DNA from: Parcubacteria group bacterium GW2011_GWA2_42_14
GTDB taxonomy: Bacteria; Patescibacteriota; Minisyncoccia; Sungbacterales; GWA2-42-14
Assembly (NCBI GenBank): GCA_000998135.1
Contig: LCCV01000015.1
Span: 1-47,410, forward strand
Direction of reading: 5' to 3'
DNA length: 47,410 bases
Below, piece after piece: positions 36,565 through 45,439 of the stretch (position 1 is the stretch's first letter; each line of letters begins with the position of its first letter). Made by a program: the position numbers and the translations under genes. Below the pieces are notes generated by a model. The model made no database searches, had not been told where the DNA came from, and saw nothing but the letters and a program-made list of their open reading frames with translations.

Positions 36565-36651
36565 ATTCTTTAAATGTCCGTGTTTATTGGCCGTCTTCAG
36601 TTAGAGCCGTTAACGGCCAAACCCCATAAGACGGTTTAGCTCAATTTTATA

Positions 36652-37452
36652 CTACGCAATTGGTACATCTCGGGCAAGATTATCTAAGAATTGGCCGGTA
36701 ATCTTGTTTACCTCCTCAACAATTTTTTGGTGATAACGATAATCATGTTCGGAATCTAAGGCGTGAATCATTTTTGGGTCTGCCGCTTCCTGATATGCTT
36801 CTTTAACATATTTCGGATCATTCATATTATCTTGTGTTCCATAGAAAAAGAGTTTTGGTTTGATGCAGTTTCTTAAACCAGGTAAGGCGTTATATTGCGC
36901 TCCATCTTTAAAGTAATTAAGTGGTAATTCAAATTTTTTTTGCTCCTTAGTTTTTATTGCCCCGGGCGGCAGATCTCTATAACTAATTACTTTTCCGCCG
37001 ACTATCCGCCCTTTTTCCGGGTCACTGGGCGCTCCATAATACGAAAAAATCGTAATGAAATGAGTCACATAAATATTATTTGGTCCAGCCAACATAGCAA
37101 TGGTCCCTCCTCTGCTGTGACCCATAAGTAGGGTCGGCCTATTACCAAAACACCCCATCAGTTCGTCTACTGCTTTCAGGCAATTCGTGGTTGTGTAGAG
37201 GCCAATGTCTCCGGGACTTTCCCAAGTACCCGGCGGATCAAAAGATAACGCAAAATAACCTTTGTTGGCTAGATAATCAACAATGCTTGTATTGTGAATA
37301 TAATCTTTAGTATCCAATCTGCCGGGTATAATAATTGCAAGTTTAGGTGACGAGAGATTGCCTTTCGAATAAACGGCTAGTTCAAAGTTTTTTGTTTTTA
37401 TTATACCCATATGACCATATTCTTTATACATATAAAACTGAATCGGCCGCAA
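36652..37452 (-). CDS. Alpha/beta hydrolase
   Basis: LAIIIPGRLDTKDY, LSFDPPGTWES, LLMGHSRGGTIAML, LDSEHDYRYH. Confidence 0.82.
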   Translation of the reverse strand: MRPIQFYMYKEYGHMGIIKTKNFELAVYSKGNLSSPKLAIIIPGRLDTKDYIHNTSIVDYLANKGYFALSFDPPGTWESPGDIGLYTTTNCLKAVDELMGCFGNRPTLLMGHSRGGTIAMLAGPNNIYVTHFITIFSYYGAPSDPEKGRIVGGKVISYRDLPPGAIKTKEQKKFELPLNYFKDGAQYNALPGLRNCIKPKLFFYGTQDNMNDPKYVKEAYQEAADPKMIHALDSEHDYRYHQKIVEEVNKITGQFLDNLARDVPIA

Positions 37453-37536
37453 CTATTGAACGGCGTCCTCGTTTTCTGTTGCCACCGAATTTCCCGCCAG
37501 AGGCGGGCAGACGTGCCAACGAAGTTGACGCATCGT

Positions 37537-38562
37537 TCATTGTATTTCTAACACAATTTTGCCAAAATGCTTACCTTCAACCATTCGCTTCTGCGCTTCG
37601 GCCGCGTCTTTGAGCGAGAATGTTTTATCAATAATCGGCTTCAGTTTTCCTGCCGCGACAATCTCCAAAACTTTCTCAAACTCCTCCTTTGTTCCCATTC
37701 TCGCTCCAAAGATCGAAAGTTGGCGAACATAAATATCGCTCAAATCTTGCGTTCCCATATCGCCGCTTGTTGTTCCGGCGATGACGACACGACCGAAAGG
37801 GCGAAGCATAGCAAGTGTCGTACCCCACGTTTTTTCGCCAACACTTTCAAAAACCACATCAACTCCAAGACCATTCGTCAGATTTTTTACTGCATTTTCA
37901 ACATTTCCTTTGGTATAAATTATAATTTCATCTGCGCCAATCTCGCAGATTTGCTTTGCGTCTTCCTCGGATTTCGCGGCGGCGACAACTTTCGCGCCAA
38001 GATATTTTGCCACTTGGATAGCAGATGAACCTAAACCGCCGGACGCGCCCCAAACAAAAACTGTTTCGCCTTTTTGCAGATTTGCTCTTCCAACGAGCAT
38101 ATGCCAAGCAGTGAGAAATGTAAGTGGAAACGCCGCCGCCTCAGCAAAAGAAATGTTTTGTGACTTTGGATAGAATTGCGAGATTGGCGCGGTAATGTAT
38201 TCAGCATAACTGCCCTGATTTTTAACGCCGAAAATTTTAACAAGCTCGCACGACTTTCCATTTTTGCAACGCGGGCAAGTGCCGCAAGGAATAGCCGGAT
38301 TCAAAACCACTTCTTGCCCCGCCTTGAGCGGGCCTTCGCCGTTTATTTCCTCAACTATTCCGGCGGCGTCCGAGCCGGAAATGTGCGGCATGGGGATATT
38401 TCGGGCATTCTCTTTGTCCTCTCGTAGCCAAATATCAAGGCGATTTAGACCAGCCGCTCGCACTCGCATAAGGGCTTCGCCCTTTTGCGGTTTTGGAGTA
38501 GGCAATTCTCCATATTGGAGAACCTCTAACCCGCCTGGTTTTTCGAAAAATACTGCTTTCAT
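37537..38562 (-). CDS. Zinc-binding MDR-family alcohol dehydrogenase/quinone oxidoreductase
   Basis: HISGSDAAGIVEEING, NPAIPCGTCPRCKNGKSCELVKIFG, VWGASGGLGSSAIQVAKYLGAKVVA. Confidence 0.93.
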   Translation of the reverse strand: MKAVFFEKPGGLEVLQYGELPTPKPQKGEALMRVRAAGLNRLDIWLREDKENARNIPMPHISGSDAAGIVEEINGEGPLKAGQEVVLNPAIPCGTCPRCKNGKSCELVKIFGVKNQGSYAEYITAPISQFYPKSQNISFAEAAAFPLTFLTAWHMLVGRANLQKGETVFVWGASGGLGSSAIQVAKYLGAKVVAAAKSEEDAKQICEIGADEIIIYTKGNVENAVKNLTNGLGVDVVFESVGEKTWGTTLAMLRPFGRVVIAGTTSGDMGTQDLSDIYVRQLSIFGARMGTKEEFEKVLEIVAAGKLKPIIDKTFSLKDAAEAQKRMVEGKHFGKIVLEIQ

Positions 38563-38574
38563 AATTTATCTTTT

Positions 38575-38958
38575 TCAAATTTTATCATCAGGCGCAAAAG
38601 CAACCTGATAATCCGGTATGCCAAGCGAAATGCCATAACGTTTCGCTTCGTCATACTGCTCTTTATTTATCCGGTCAATATAGAAAATTTTGTTACGGAA
38701 AATGATATAGTGATAAGTGTTGTTTTTGAAATCGGCATACCATGAATGTTCATTATCGAGAGATTGGCTTATTTCTTTGGCAATCGTTTTCGCTTCTGAT
38801 TCCGGCAATTCGATTGTATGCAGGGTCCACTGCGAAAACCACGGCGTTTGATGTTCGCCGGTAACTTTCTCAACCTTTGTCGAGACGATTTTTATTTTTT
38901 TGAGGATATTTTTATTCGTAAGAGATTCCTCAATAATGACGCCTTTATAGTTATTCAT
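38575..38958 (-). CDS. Hypothetical protein
   Basis: 127 aa from MNNYKGVIIEES; the ORF-track N-terminus (to 39339) is translated tRNA/repeat DNA. Confidence 0.6.
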   Translation of the reverse strand: MNNYKGVIIEESLTNKNILKKIKIVSTKVEKVTGEHQTPWFSQWTLHTIELPESEAKTIAKEISQSLDNEHSWYADFKNNTYHYIIFRNKIFYIDRINKEQYDEAKRYGISLGIPDYQVAFAPDDKI

Positions 38959-39015
38959 ATTCAGGAATTTGATCTGTCTTAATTGGTCGGACCGCTGGGA
39001 ATCAATTTGCTTCTC

Positions 39016-39165
39016 GCAAATTCCCGGGAATGCCCCCAGCATTCCCTTCGATTCCCAGCAACCCTCTTTGCATATCTTTAGTTGTATCGGGCAAATTCCC
39101 GGGAATGCCCCCAGCATTCCCTTCGATTCCCAGCAACCCTCTTTGCATATCTTTAGTTGTATCGG
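39016..39165. repeat. Two tandem identical 75-bp units next to a tRNA 3'-half copy
   Basis: gcaaattcccgggaatgcccccagcattcccttcgattcccagcaaccctctttgcatatctttagttgtatcgg twice. Confidence 0.93.
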
Positions 39166-39236
39166 GCTACTGGGAATCGAACCCAGTCTACCTAAATTCC
39201 TTTTCGGAATTTCCAGAAAATGCCCCCGGCATTTTC

Positions 39237-39334
39237 GTTGAGAACTTATTCGGGGAGCCGGGAATCGAACCCGGTCTACCTGCTCCCAAAGCAGGCGTAC
39301 TACCGGTATACTACTCCCCGAATAAGTTCTCAAC
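39237..39334. repeat. 14-bp inverted repeat flanking tRNA-Pro, continuous with the acceptor stem (39237..39250 / 39321..39334)
   Basis: gttgagaacttatt and aataagttctcaac. Confidence 0.93.
39250..39320 (-). tRNA. tRNA-Pro (TGG)
   Basis: cggggagtagtataccggtagtacg-cctgc-tttggga-gcagg-taga-ccgggttcgattcccgg-ctccccg-a. Confidence 0.88.
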
Positions 39335-39413
39335 CCCAAAGCAGGCGTACTGCCGGTATACTACGGCCCGTTTCATATGAACTGCTTTCACAAAAGCACA
39401 ATGTTTCACGCTT

Positions 39414-39806
39414 TTAATAGTATTCTTCCCAAAGGATATTTTCAAGATGTTCTATATTTTGTTTACCAGTTTCACGATTTATATTAATAAAGATGGCATC
39501 TACCTGCCACTCCTGATTTTGTTGGCAATTCTTATCAATCAAGTATAATTGACAAATTCTCTTGAGATTTTTCCGTTTTTTGTTATTTATACTGAATCCT
39601 ATTGGAAAACTTGTTTCATGTAGAACATCTCTTGTTTTAACCTCAAAAAAGGTTAGTTTTCCATTTTTCTCGCAAACAATATCAATTTCTCCAAGGTTTC
39701 TTATTCTATAATTCTTATCCAGTATCTTATATCCTTTTTTAACCAAAAAACCTTCTGCGATTTTTTCACCAACATCGCCGAATTCTCTCTTTTGTGTTTT
39801 TGGCAT
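39414..39806 (-). CDS. yraN: YraN/UPF0102 family nuclease-like protein
   Basis: FGDVGEKIAEGFLVKKGYKILDKNYRIRNLGEIDIVCEKNGKLTFFEVKTR. Confidence 0.92.
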   Translation of the reverse strand: MPKTQKREFGDVGEKIAEGFLVKKGYKILDKNYRIRNLGEIDIVCEKNGKLTFFEVKTRDVLHETSFPIGFSINNKKRKNLKRICQLYLIDKNCQQNQEWQVDAIFININRETGKQNIEHLENILWEEYY

Positions 39807-40203
39807 ATGTTTCCCGTGTTACATGGTTTTACAAAACTTAAAAACTATAAATATTATAAATCAACTCGTTTCATGTGTTACTTAAGATTTTTTGCAAAAT
39901 AAGGATTACTGCCAAAATTTTATTCCCTGAGCATGTCGAATTGTAAAACTTTGGCTTAAAATCAAGGTATGTCTTCGACAAGCTCAGACAATATTAGTAG
40001 TATGTCGTTAATGTCTTTTAGATGTCGCTGAGATTTTGATACTTTCAATGCTTATTATTGATTTTGGCTTATTTATTTATAATGCTATAATAGTTTAAAT
40101 ATTTAACTTCCACAAATCAAACACGAATTTTTCATGAACTACACGAATTTTTATTAGTGTTATTCGTGTATAATTGGTGCGCGATTAATGGTTTTTCACA
40201 ACA

Positions 40204-41145
40204 ATGAAAACAAATAAAGGAATTGCTTTTCCGGTTATTCTCGTGATATTGGCGCTTCTTGGGGTTGGAGGAGGGGTCGGATATACGCAAATAAAAAAGA
40301 TTGCCGAGAAAAGACGGGTAAAATTTGAAGAAGAACAAAAAATTGTAAAAGAAAAAGAAATGAAAGAAGCCGGGGAAAGAGCGGAAAAAGAAAAAATGGA
40401 AATGGAAAAGAAAAGGGCCTTTGAAGAAAAGGAGTTGCGCGAAAGAATATTTGCCAAAGCGCAAGTAGTTGACCTTAAAGACATGGTTCGCGGAAAATCA
40501 ACCGGAAAAGCGTGGCTGGCCTTATACGAAGGAAAAACTTATCACCGCATAAAATCTGCCGGTTTGTCTAAACTAGAAGGCACAAGTTTTTATGAAGGAT
40601 GGCTAATAAAAGACGCTAAAAAAGACGACTTTTTTTCAACAGGCAAAATGGAATTACAGGAAAACGGCGATGGAATCCTGGAATTCGTAACAGAAGGCGA
40701 TAAAACATTCTATAGGACCGCTGTTTTGACTTCAGAACCGAATGACGGAAACCCTAAACCGGATAAACATATTCAAGAAGGCGTTTTCAGTTCAAAATTG
40801 AAAAACAGTGATTTTGTGGTAGTGCTTAAAGAAATAACTGAAGGAAAAGACATTGGGCCCTCATCTGCTTCAACGAAAAATATTGAAATTACTTCTTCAG
40901 GATTTTCTCCTGCCACTCTTGATATCAAAGTTGGAGATACTGTTATATTTACAAATCGCGATAGCGTTCAGCACTGGCCAGCTTCCGAAGTTCATCCATC
41001 ACATCTTCTTTGCGCCGGTTTTGATTCTTTAAAAGGGCTCAACAAAGGAGAAACTTACAATTTCACATTCAAAGAAGCAAAAGAATGCCCTATGCATGAC
41101 CATTTGAATCCATCACTTAAGGGAAAAATAAAGGTTATGCAATAA
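40204..41145 (+). CDS. Membrane-anchored protein with E/K-rich coiled coil and C-terminal cupredoxin domain
   Basis: N-terminal TM; C-terminal NIEITSSGFSPATLDIKVGDTVIFTNRDSVQHWPAS...CAGFDSLKGLNKGETYNFTFKEAKECPMHDHLNPSLKGKIKV. Confidence 0.8.
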   Translation: MKTNKGIAFPVILVILALLGVGGGVGYTQIKKIAEKRRVKFEEEQKIVKEKEMKEAGERAEKEKMEMEKKRAFEEKELRERIFAKAQVVDLKDMVRGKSTGKAWLALYEGKTYHRIKSAGLSKLEGTSFYEGWLIKDAKKDDFFSTGKMELQENGDGILEFVTEGDKTFYRTAVLTSEPNDGNPKPDKHIQEGVFSSKLKNSDFVVVLKEITEGKDIGPSSASTKNIEITSSGFSPATLDIKVGDTVIFTNRDSVQHWPASEVHPSHLLCAGFDSLKGLNKGETYNFTFKEAKECPMHDHLNPSLKGKIKVMQ

Positions 41146-41347
41146 ATTTAAACTGTTTTTGCGTATTACCAAAAAACTCGTATAAAAACGGGTCTTTTGG
41201 TGTCTGATTCCATGCCTTTAAAATCCTTCGCTTTCAGATGAAAGTAGTTTAAATTTGACCAATTATCTATACGTGTTAAGGATTCTATTTTTTCGGAAAA
41301 AACAAAAATGGTAAATTATCCTTGTTTTTGCTATGTTTAGATAGGGT

Positions 41348-41818
41348 ATGGAATATCTATATAAAAATTGGGAATATTTGGGTTTATTTGCTGTTTTCGC
41401 GGCAAACATTTTGCTTTTTTGGCTGGTTTGGGATTTGCGACAAAAATGGAATTTAATTTTCGGTAAAAAAATAAGCTCGCAGGAAGATCTTATCAAAAAC
41501 GTGGTTTCCGGAATTACCAAGGCCGGAGAGAAAATTGAAACCCTTGAATCAAAAACAAAATTTTTAGATGGAATTGCTAAGATTTCTATACAAAAAATCG
41601 GATTTAAACGTTATAACCCTTTTACCGAAACCGGGGGCGATCAAAGTTTTACTTTGGCCTTGCTCAACCAAAATAACGATGGCGTAATCATTTCAAGCCT
41701 TTACTTAAGAGAAGGAGTAAGAGTATACGGCAAACGTATAGAAGCCGGAAAACCTAAACAACCCTTGTCGGAAGAAGAAAAAGAAGTACTACAAGAAACC
41801 CTAAATCCAAAATTTTAA
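41348..41818 (+). CDS. DUF4446 family membrane protein
   Basis: N-terminal TM, then KTKFLDGIAKISIQKIGFKRYNPFTETGGDQSFTLALLNQNNDGVIISSLYLREGVRVYGKRIE. Confidence 0.8.
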   Translation: MEYLYKNWEYLGLFAVFAANILLFWLVWDLRQKWNLIFGKKISSQEDLIKNVVSGITKAGEKIETLESKTKFLDGIAKISIQKIGFKRYNPFTETGGDQSFTLALLNQNNDGVIISSLYLREGVRVYGKRIEAGKPKQPLSEEEKEVLQETLNPKF

Positions 41819-41993
41819 ATCCTAAACAGACCAATGGGTCGTCCTGAACGCGGCGAAGAAACCCACGAGTTCCTTCAGTCGCTTCACTCCTTCAGGGTGA
41901 CTTATTTATTACAAATCAATTTAGAATTTTCCGCCAGAGGCGGATTCGCCTTCTGCGGAAGATATTAGGATTTAGAATTTAAAAAGGACTTTT

Positions 41994-43532
41994 ATGGTTA
42001 AAAAAATTAAGAAAACTGAAGAAACAGAAAAATATGTTAGGTCTCCAATTGTAGTTGTGATGGGCCATATTGACCATGGAAAAACGAAAATTCTTGATTG
42101 GTACAGAAAAACAAAAGTTGTTGAGTCGGAATCCGGCGGCATTACCCAACATATTGGCGCTTATGAAGTTCTGCACAAAGGTAAAAAAATCACTTTTATT
42201 GATACTCCCGGACACGAAGCATTTTCTAAAATGCGTTCCCGGGGCGCCAAAGTAGCCGATATAGCAATTTTGGTCGTGGCCGCGGATGAGGGAGTAAAAC
42301 CGCAAACCAGAGAAGCAATTGAAATAATACGTCAAAATAACCTTGCTTTTATTGTGGCCATAAACAAAATAGATAAACCCGAAGCAAATCCGGAAAAAGT
42401 AAAACAGGAACTTGCTAAAGAAAACGTGCTTGTGGAGTCCTATGGCGGAAAGGTGCCGTCAGTCGAAATCAGCGCTAAAATTGGGAAAAACATGGATGAT
42501 TTGCTTGAGTTAATATTGCTTATGGCCGAATTGGAAAACCTTGAAGACGACCATAAAAAACCGGCTGAGGGCGTTGTGGTTGAATCGCATCTTGACCCCA
42601 GGCGCGGCGCTACCGCTACTCTGCTTTTACAAACCGGCTCGTTTATCAAAAATGATTTTCTGGCTATAGGCGGATTTGCGGAATCAATAAAAATATTGGA
42701 AGATTTTTTGGGCCGGCCAATTGAATCTGCTTCATCATCCATGCCGGTTATTGTTGCTTCACTTCAGCACGTACCGGTTATCGGAGATACCTTCGCGAGT
42801 TTTGAAGAAAAAACCGATGCGGAAAAATTTGCTTCTTCAGAACAAATTCAACAATCAAAAAAAATAGAACCCCTGACAGAAGAAACGACAATAGAGGAAA
42901 TTGCCGTCAAAGAAAAACCGCTCCTTGAAATTGTTCTGAAATCAGATGTGGCCGGATCCAGGGAAGCGCTTGAAGCCACGATTATAGCGCTTGATTACCC
43001 GGAAGCGGGCGTAAAAATTTTAAAAAATGAACTCGGAGATATCGTGGAATCAGACATAAAAACGGCACAGGCCGGAAAAAATATTATTGTATGCGGATTC
43101 AAGGTGGAAATTGGGCCGGTAATAAAACAGCTTGCCGAATCCAACGGCATAAAAATTATCATTAAAGAAATAATCTATGAATTGATCGACGCTTTAAAAT
43201 CGGAAATGTCGGACCTGATTCTGCCGGAAATAAAACGGAATGTTGTCGGAAAAGCAAAGATTCTCGCGACATTCAAATTAACCGGAACAAAACAGGTTAT
43301 CGGAGGAAAGACAACATACGGAAAACTAAAAAGAGGTTTGAAATGCAATATTATTCGCAATAAAGAATCCGCGGGCGAAGGGAAAATACTCCAATTGCAG
43401 CAACAAAAAAAGGATGTTAATGAGGTGGCCGAAGGCATGGAGTTCGGGGTATTGGTTGATTCAACGGTAAAAATCCAAAAAGACGACGAAGTAGAGGTTT
43501 TTGAGGAAGAAATTTTTAAAAAGCGACTCTAA
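41994..43532 (+). CDS. infB: Translation initiation factor IF-2 (short form)
   Basis: [64 protein letters not shown]. Confidence 0.96.
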   Translation: MVKKIKKTEETEKYVRSPIVVVMGHIDHGKTKILDWYRKTKVVESESGGITQHIGAYEVLHKGKKITFIDTPGHEAFSKMRSRGAKVADIAILVVAADEGVKPQTREAIEIIRQNNLAFIVAINKIDKPEANPEKVKQELAKENVLVESYGGKVPSVEISAKIGKNMDDLLELILLMAELENLEDDHKKPAEGVVVESHLDPRRGATATLLLQTGSFIKNDFLAIGGFAESIKILEDFLGRPIESASSSMPVIVASLQHVPVIGDTFASFEEKTDAEKFASSEQIQQSKKIEPLTEETTIEEIAVKEKPLLEIVLKSDVAGSREALEATIIALDYPEAGVKILKNELGDIVESDIKTAQAGKNIIVCGFKVEIGPVIKQLAESNGIKIIIKEIIYELIDALKSEMSDLILPEIKRNVVGKAKILATFKLTGTKQVIGGKTTYGKLKRGLKCNIIRNKESAGEGKILQLQQQKKDVNEVAEGMEFGVLVDSTVKIQKDDEVEVFEEEIFKKRL

Positions 43533-43959
43533 ATATACCAATAACACTCAAATGACACGAATACGTATTCGAGTCATTCGAGTGAATTCGAATAGTATTA
43601 GAGTCGCCCCTATCCTGAAGAGGCTGGAAAAATTAAATGAACTCCTTAAAGAGGAGCTTTCAAAAATTATTGCCCGTGAAATTGATGTGCCGTCGGGCGC
43701 TTTAATTACTATAACCAGAATTGAAACTACAGAAAATAAAATCGCAAGCCGCGTATTTTTTTCCGTATTTGAATCAAAAACCGGAGACGAAGAATTCCTT
43801 CTTAAAGAATTAACAAAACAAACCAGGTTTATTCAGAGGATGCTTAACAGACGCCTGCGAATCCGGCCCGTTCCCAAAATCAGGTTCATGATCGATAAGG
43901 AGGAGAAGAAAAGGGAAGGGGTGGAGAAATTATTAAGCGACATGAAACATGGGACATGA
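43501..43959 (+). CDS. rbfA: Ribosome-binding factor A (N-terminal extension is repeat-derived)
   Basis: LKRLEKLNELLKEELSKIIAREID...FIQRMLNRRLRIRPVPKIRFMID, overlapping infB. Confidence 0.88.
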   Translation: MRKKFLKSDSKYTNNTQMTRIRIRVIRVNSNSIRVAPILKRLEKLNELLKEELSKIIAREIDVPSGALITITRIETTENKIASRVFFSVFESKTGDEEFLLKELTKQTRFIQRMLNRRLRIRPVPKIRFMIDKEEKKREGVEKLLSDMKHGT

Positions 43960-44971
43960 AACATGTCACTTATCGCGTGCCACTTGTTACAAAGTGCAAA
44001 ATAAATTCATTGAGGCCTATAACTTAATCAAAAGCTCCGAACGTATATTGCTGGCTACTCACGAATCTCCCGATGGCGACGGCATTGCTTCTATGCTCGC
44101 CGTATACAATTGGCTGGAATCAATAAATCCCGGCGCGGTCTTTCTTTACTCTAAAGATGAAATTCCGGCATATTTAAAATTTTTGCCGTGTCTTGAAAAA
44201 ATTCAGCCCTCGGTTCCTGAAGGCGAATTCAATCTTTTAATCGGATTTGATTACGGCGATTTTAAACGGCTCGGCCTTGATGAATGGCTTAAAATCCAGC
44301 CGGAGATAAAAATAATTACCTTTGACCATCATTCAACCGGCAAACAACTCGGAACAATAAATCTTATTGATACCTCGTCTTCTTCAACAGCGGAACTTGT
44401 TTATGATTTTTTTGAAGCAAATGATGTGGAATTCGGCAGAGATTCCGCTAAATGCATTTTATGCGGAATTATGGTTGATACGGGGATTTTTAAACATTCC
44501 AATACGACTCCGAAAACATTGCGCGTTGTTAAAAACCTTCTTTTAAAAGGAGTTACCATAAAAGAAGTGGCAAAAAATATTGAAAAGGACTTACGCCCCA
44601 TTAGAGCGATACGTCTTTGGGGAGAAGCGTTATTGCGAATTAAGATTGACCCTAAAAGCGGCCTTGCGGTTTCTTTCGCGAAAAAAGAAGATTTTTTGAA
44701 ACATAATGCCGGAAAAGAGTATTTGTCGGAATTTTCTTCTCTCATGGCAACAGTTCCGGAAGCAAAAATTTCCGTTTTCCTGACGCAAAATAACGAGGAA
44801 CCGCGATTTATAAGGGGTAGTTTACGAACCGAGCATTATAAAAACGCTGATGTGTCCGCTATTGCCAAACATTTTGGGGGCGGAGGGCACAAACTGGCTT
44901 CGGGGTTCAGAATTGAATCAACCATGGAAGAAACACTTGAAAAATTGATAAATATCGTAAAAACTGTATAA
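43949..44971 (+). CDS. DHH-family phosphoesterase (NrnA-like)
   Basis: ILLATHESPDGDGIAS, IGFDYGDFKRLG, TFDHHSTGKQLG, GIMVDTGIFKHSNT, FGGGGHKLASGFRI. Confidence 0.93.
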   Translation: MGHETCHLSRATCYKVQNKFIEAYNLIKSSERILLATHESPDGDGIASMLAVYNWLESINPGAVFLYSKDEIPAYLKFLPCLEKIQPSVPEGEFNLLIGFDYGDFKRLGLDEWLKIQPEIKIITFDHHSTGKQLGTINLIDTSSSSTAELVYDFFEANDVEFGRDSAKCILCGIMVDTGIFKHSNTTPKTLRVVKNLLLKGVTIKEVAKNIEKDLRPIRAIRLWGEALLRIKIDPKSGLAVSFAKKEDFLKHNAGKEYLSEFSSLMATVPEAKISVFLTQNNEEPRFIRGSLRTEHYKNADVSAIAKHFGGGGHKLASGFRIESTMEETLEKLINIVKTV

Positions 44972-45019
44972 TAAAGGCGAAATTTTGAAATGGTGGAGTT
45001 ATGTCCAACACATAAATTT

Positions 45020-45352
45020 GGCACGGTGGAAAAGAGGATAAAAGTAATGTTATTACTTTTATCCGGAAGTCTGTCCCGACTTTCATAGAAAGTCGAGGAT
45101 CCTCAATAACTGAAAATTGCAAAACATGGCATGGTAGCCAAGAGGTAAGGCGGGAGTCTGCAAAACTCCTATGCGAGGGTTCGAATCCCTCCCATGCCTC
45201 TGCGATTTTCAGTTATCGGGACAAAACTTTTATTCGCGGGGTCAAAAATGAACTATTTCATTTTTGACGGGAAATTTAGCCGAGGCTCCGACCAAGGCGG
45301 AAAAAATTTCCCCGGGTTTTTCCGAGGAGGAAAAACAATTCCCGCCTGCGCC
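45020..45352 (+). other. Split degenerate tRNA-Cys-like sequence enclosing the intact tRNA-Cys
   Basis: ggcacggtggaaaagagg ... ggaagtctg | insert | caaaacttttattcgcgggg...; insert splits ctg^caaa of the anticodon loop; extra hairpin 45036..45064. Confidence 0.55.
45128..45199 (+). tRNA. tRNA-Cys (GCA)
   Basis: ggcatggtagccaagaggtaaggc-g-ggagt-ctgcaaa-actcc-tatgc-gagggttcgaatccctc-ccatgcc-t. Confidence 0.92.
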
Positions 45353-45355
45353 CTT

Positions 45356-45439
45356 GCCGGGGTGGCGAAACTGGCATACGCGTCAGACTTAAGATCTGAT
45401 GTCCGCAAGGACGTGCGGGTTCGACCCCCGCCCCCGGCA
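45356..45439 (+). tRNA. tRNA-Leu (TAA)
   Basis: gccggggtggcgaaactggcatacgcg-tcaga-cttaaga-tctga-tgtccgcaaggacgt-gcgggttcgacccccgc-ccccggc-a; class II variable arm. Confidence 0.92.

Larger units (their letters stand above)
39162..39370 (-). other. Split degenerate tRNA-Pro-like sequence enclosing the intact tRNA-Pro
   Basis: 5' half 39335..39370 (cgggccgtagtataccggcagtacgcctgctttggg) and 3' half 39162..39193 (aggtagactgggttcgattcccagtagcccga) flank the intact gene. Confidence 0.65.

Noticed and set aside
39016-39165. CRISPR array
   Set aside because: Only two directly adjacent 75-bp units with no variable spacers and no cas genes.
39030-39417. ORFs 38969..39241, 39030..39380, 39220..39417 and the N-terminal part of 38575..39339
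   Set aside because: They translate tRNA and tandem-repeat sequence; not credible proteins.
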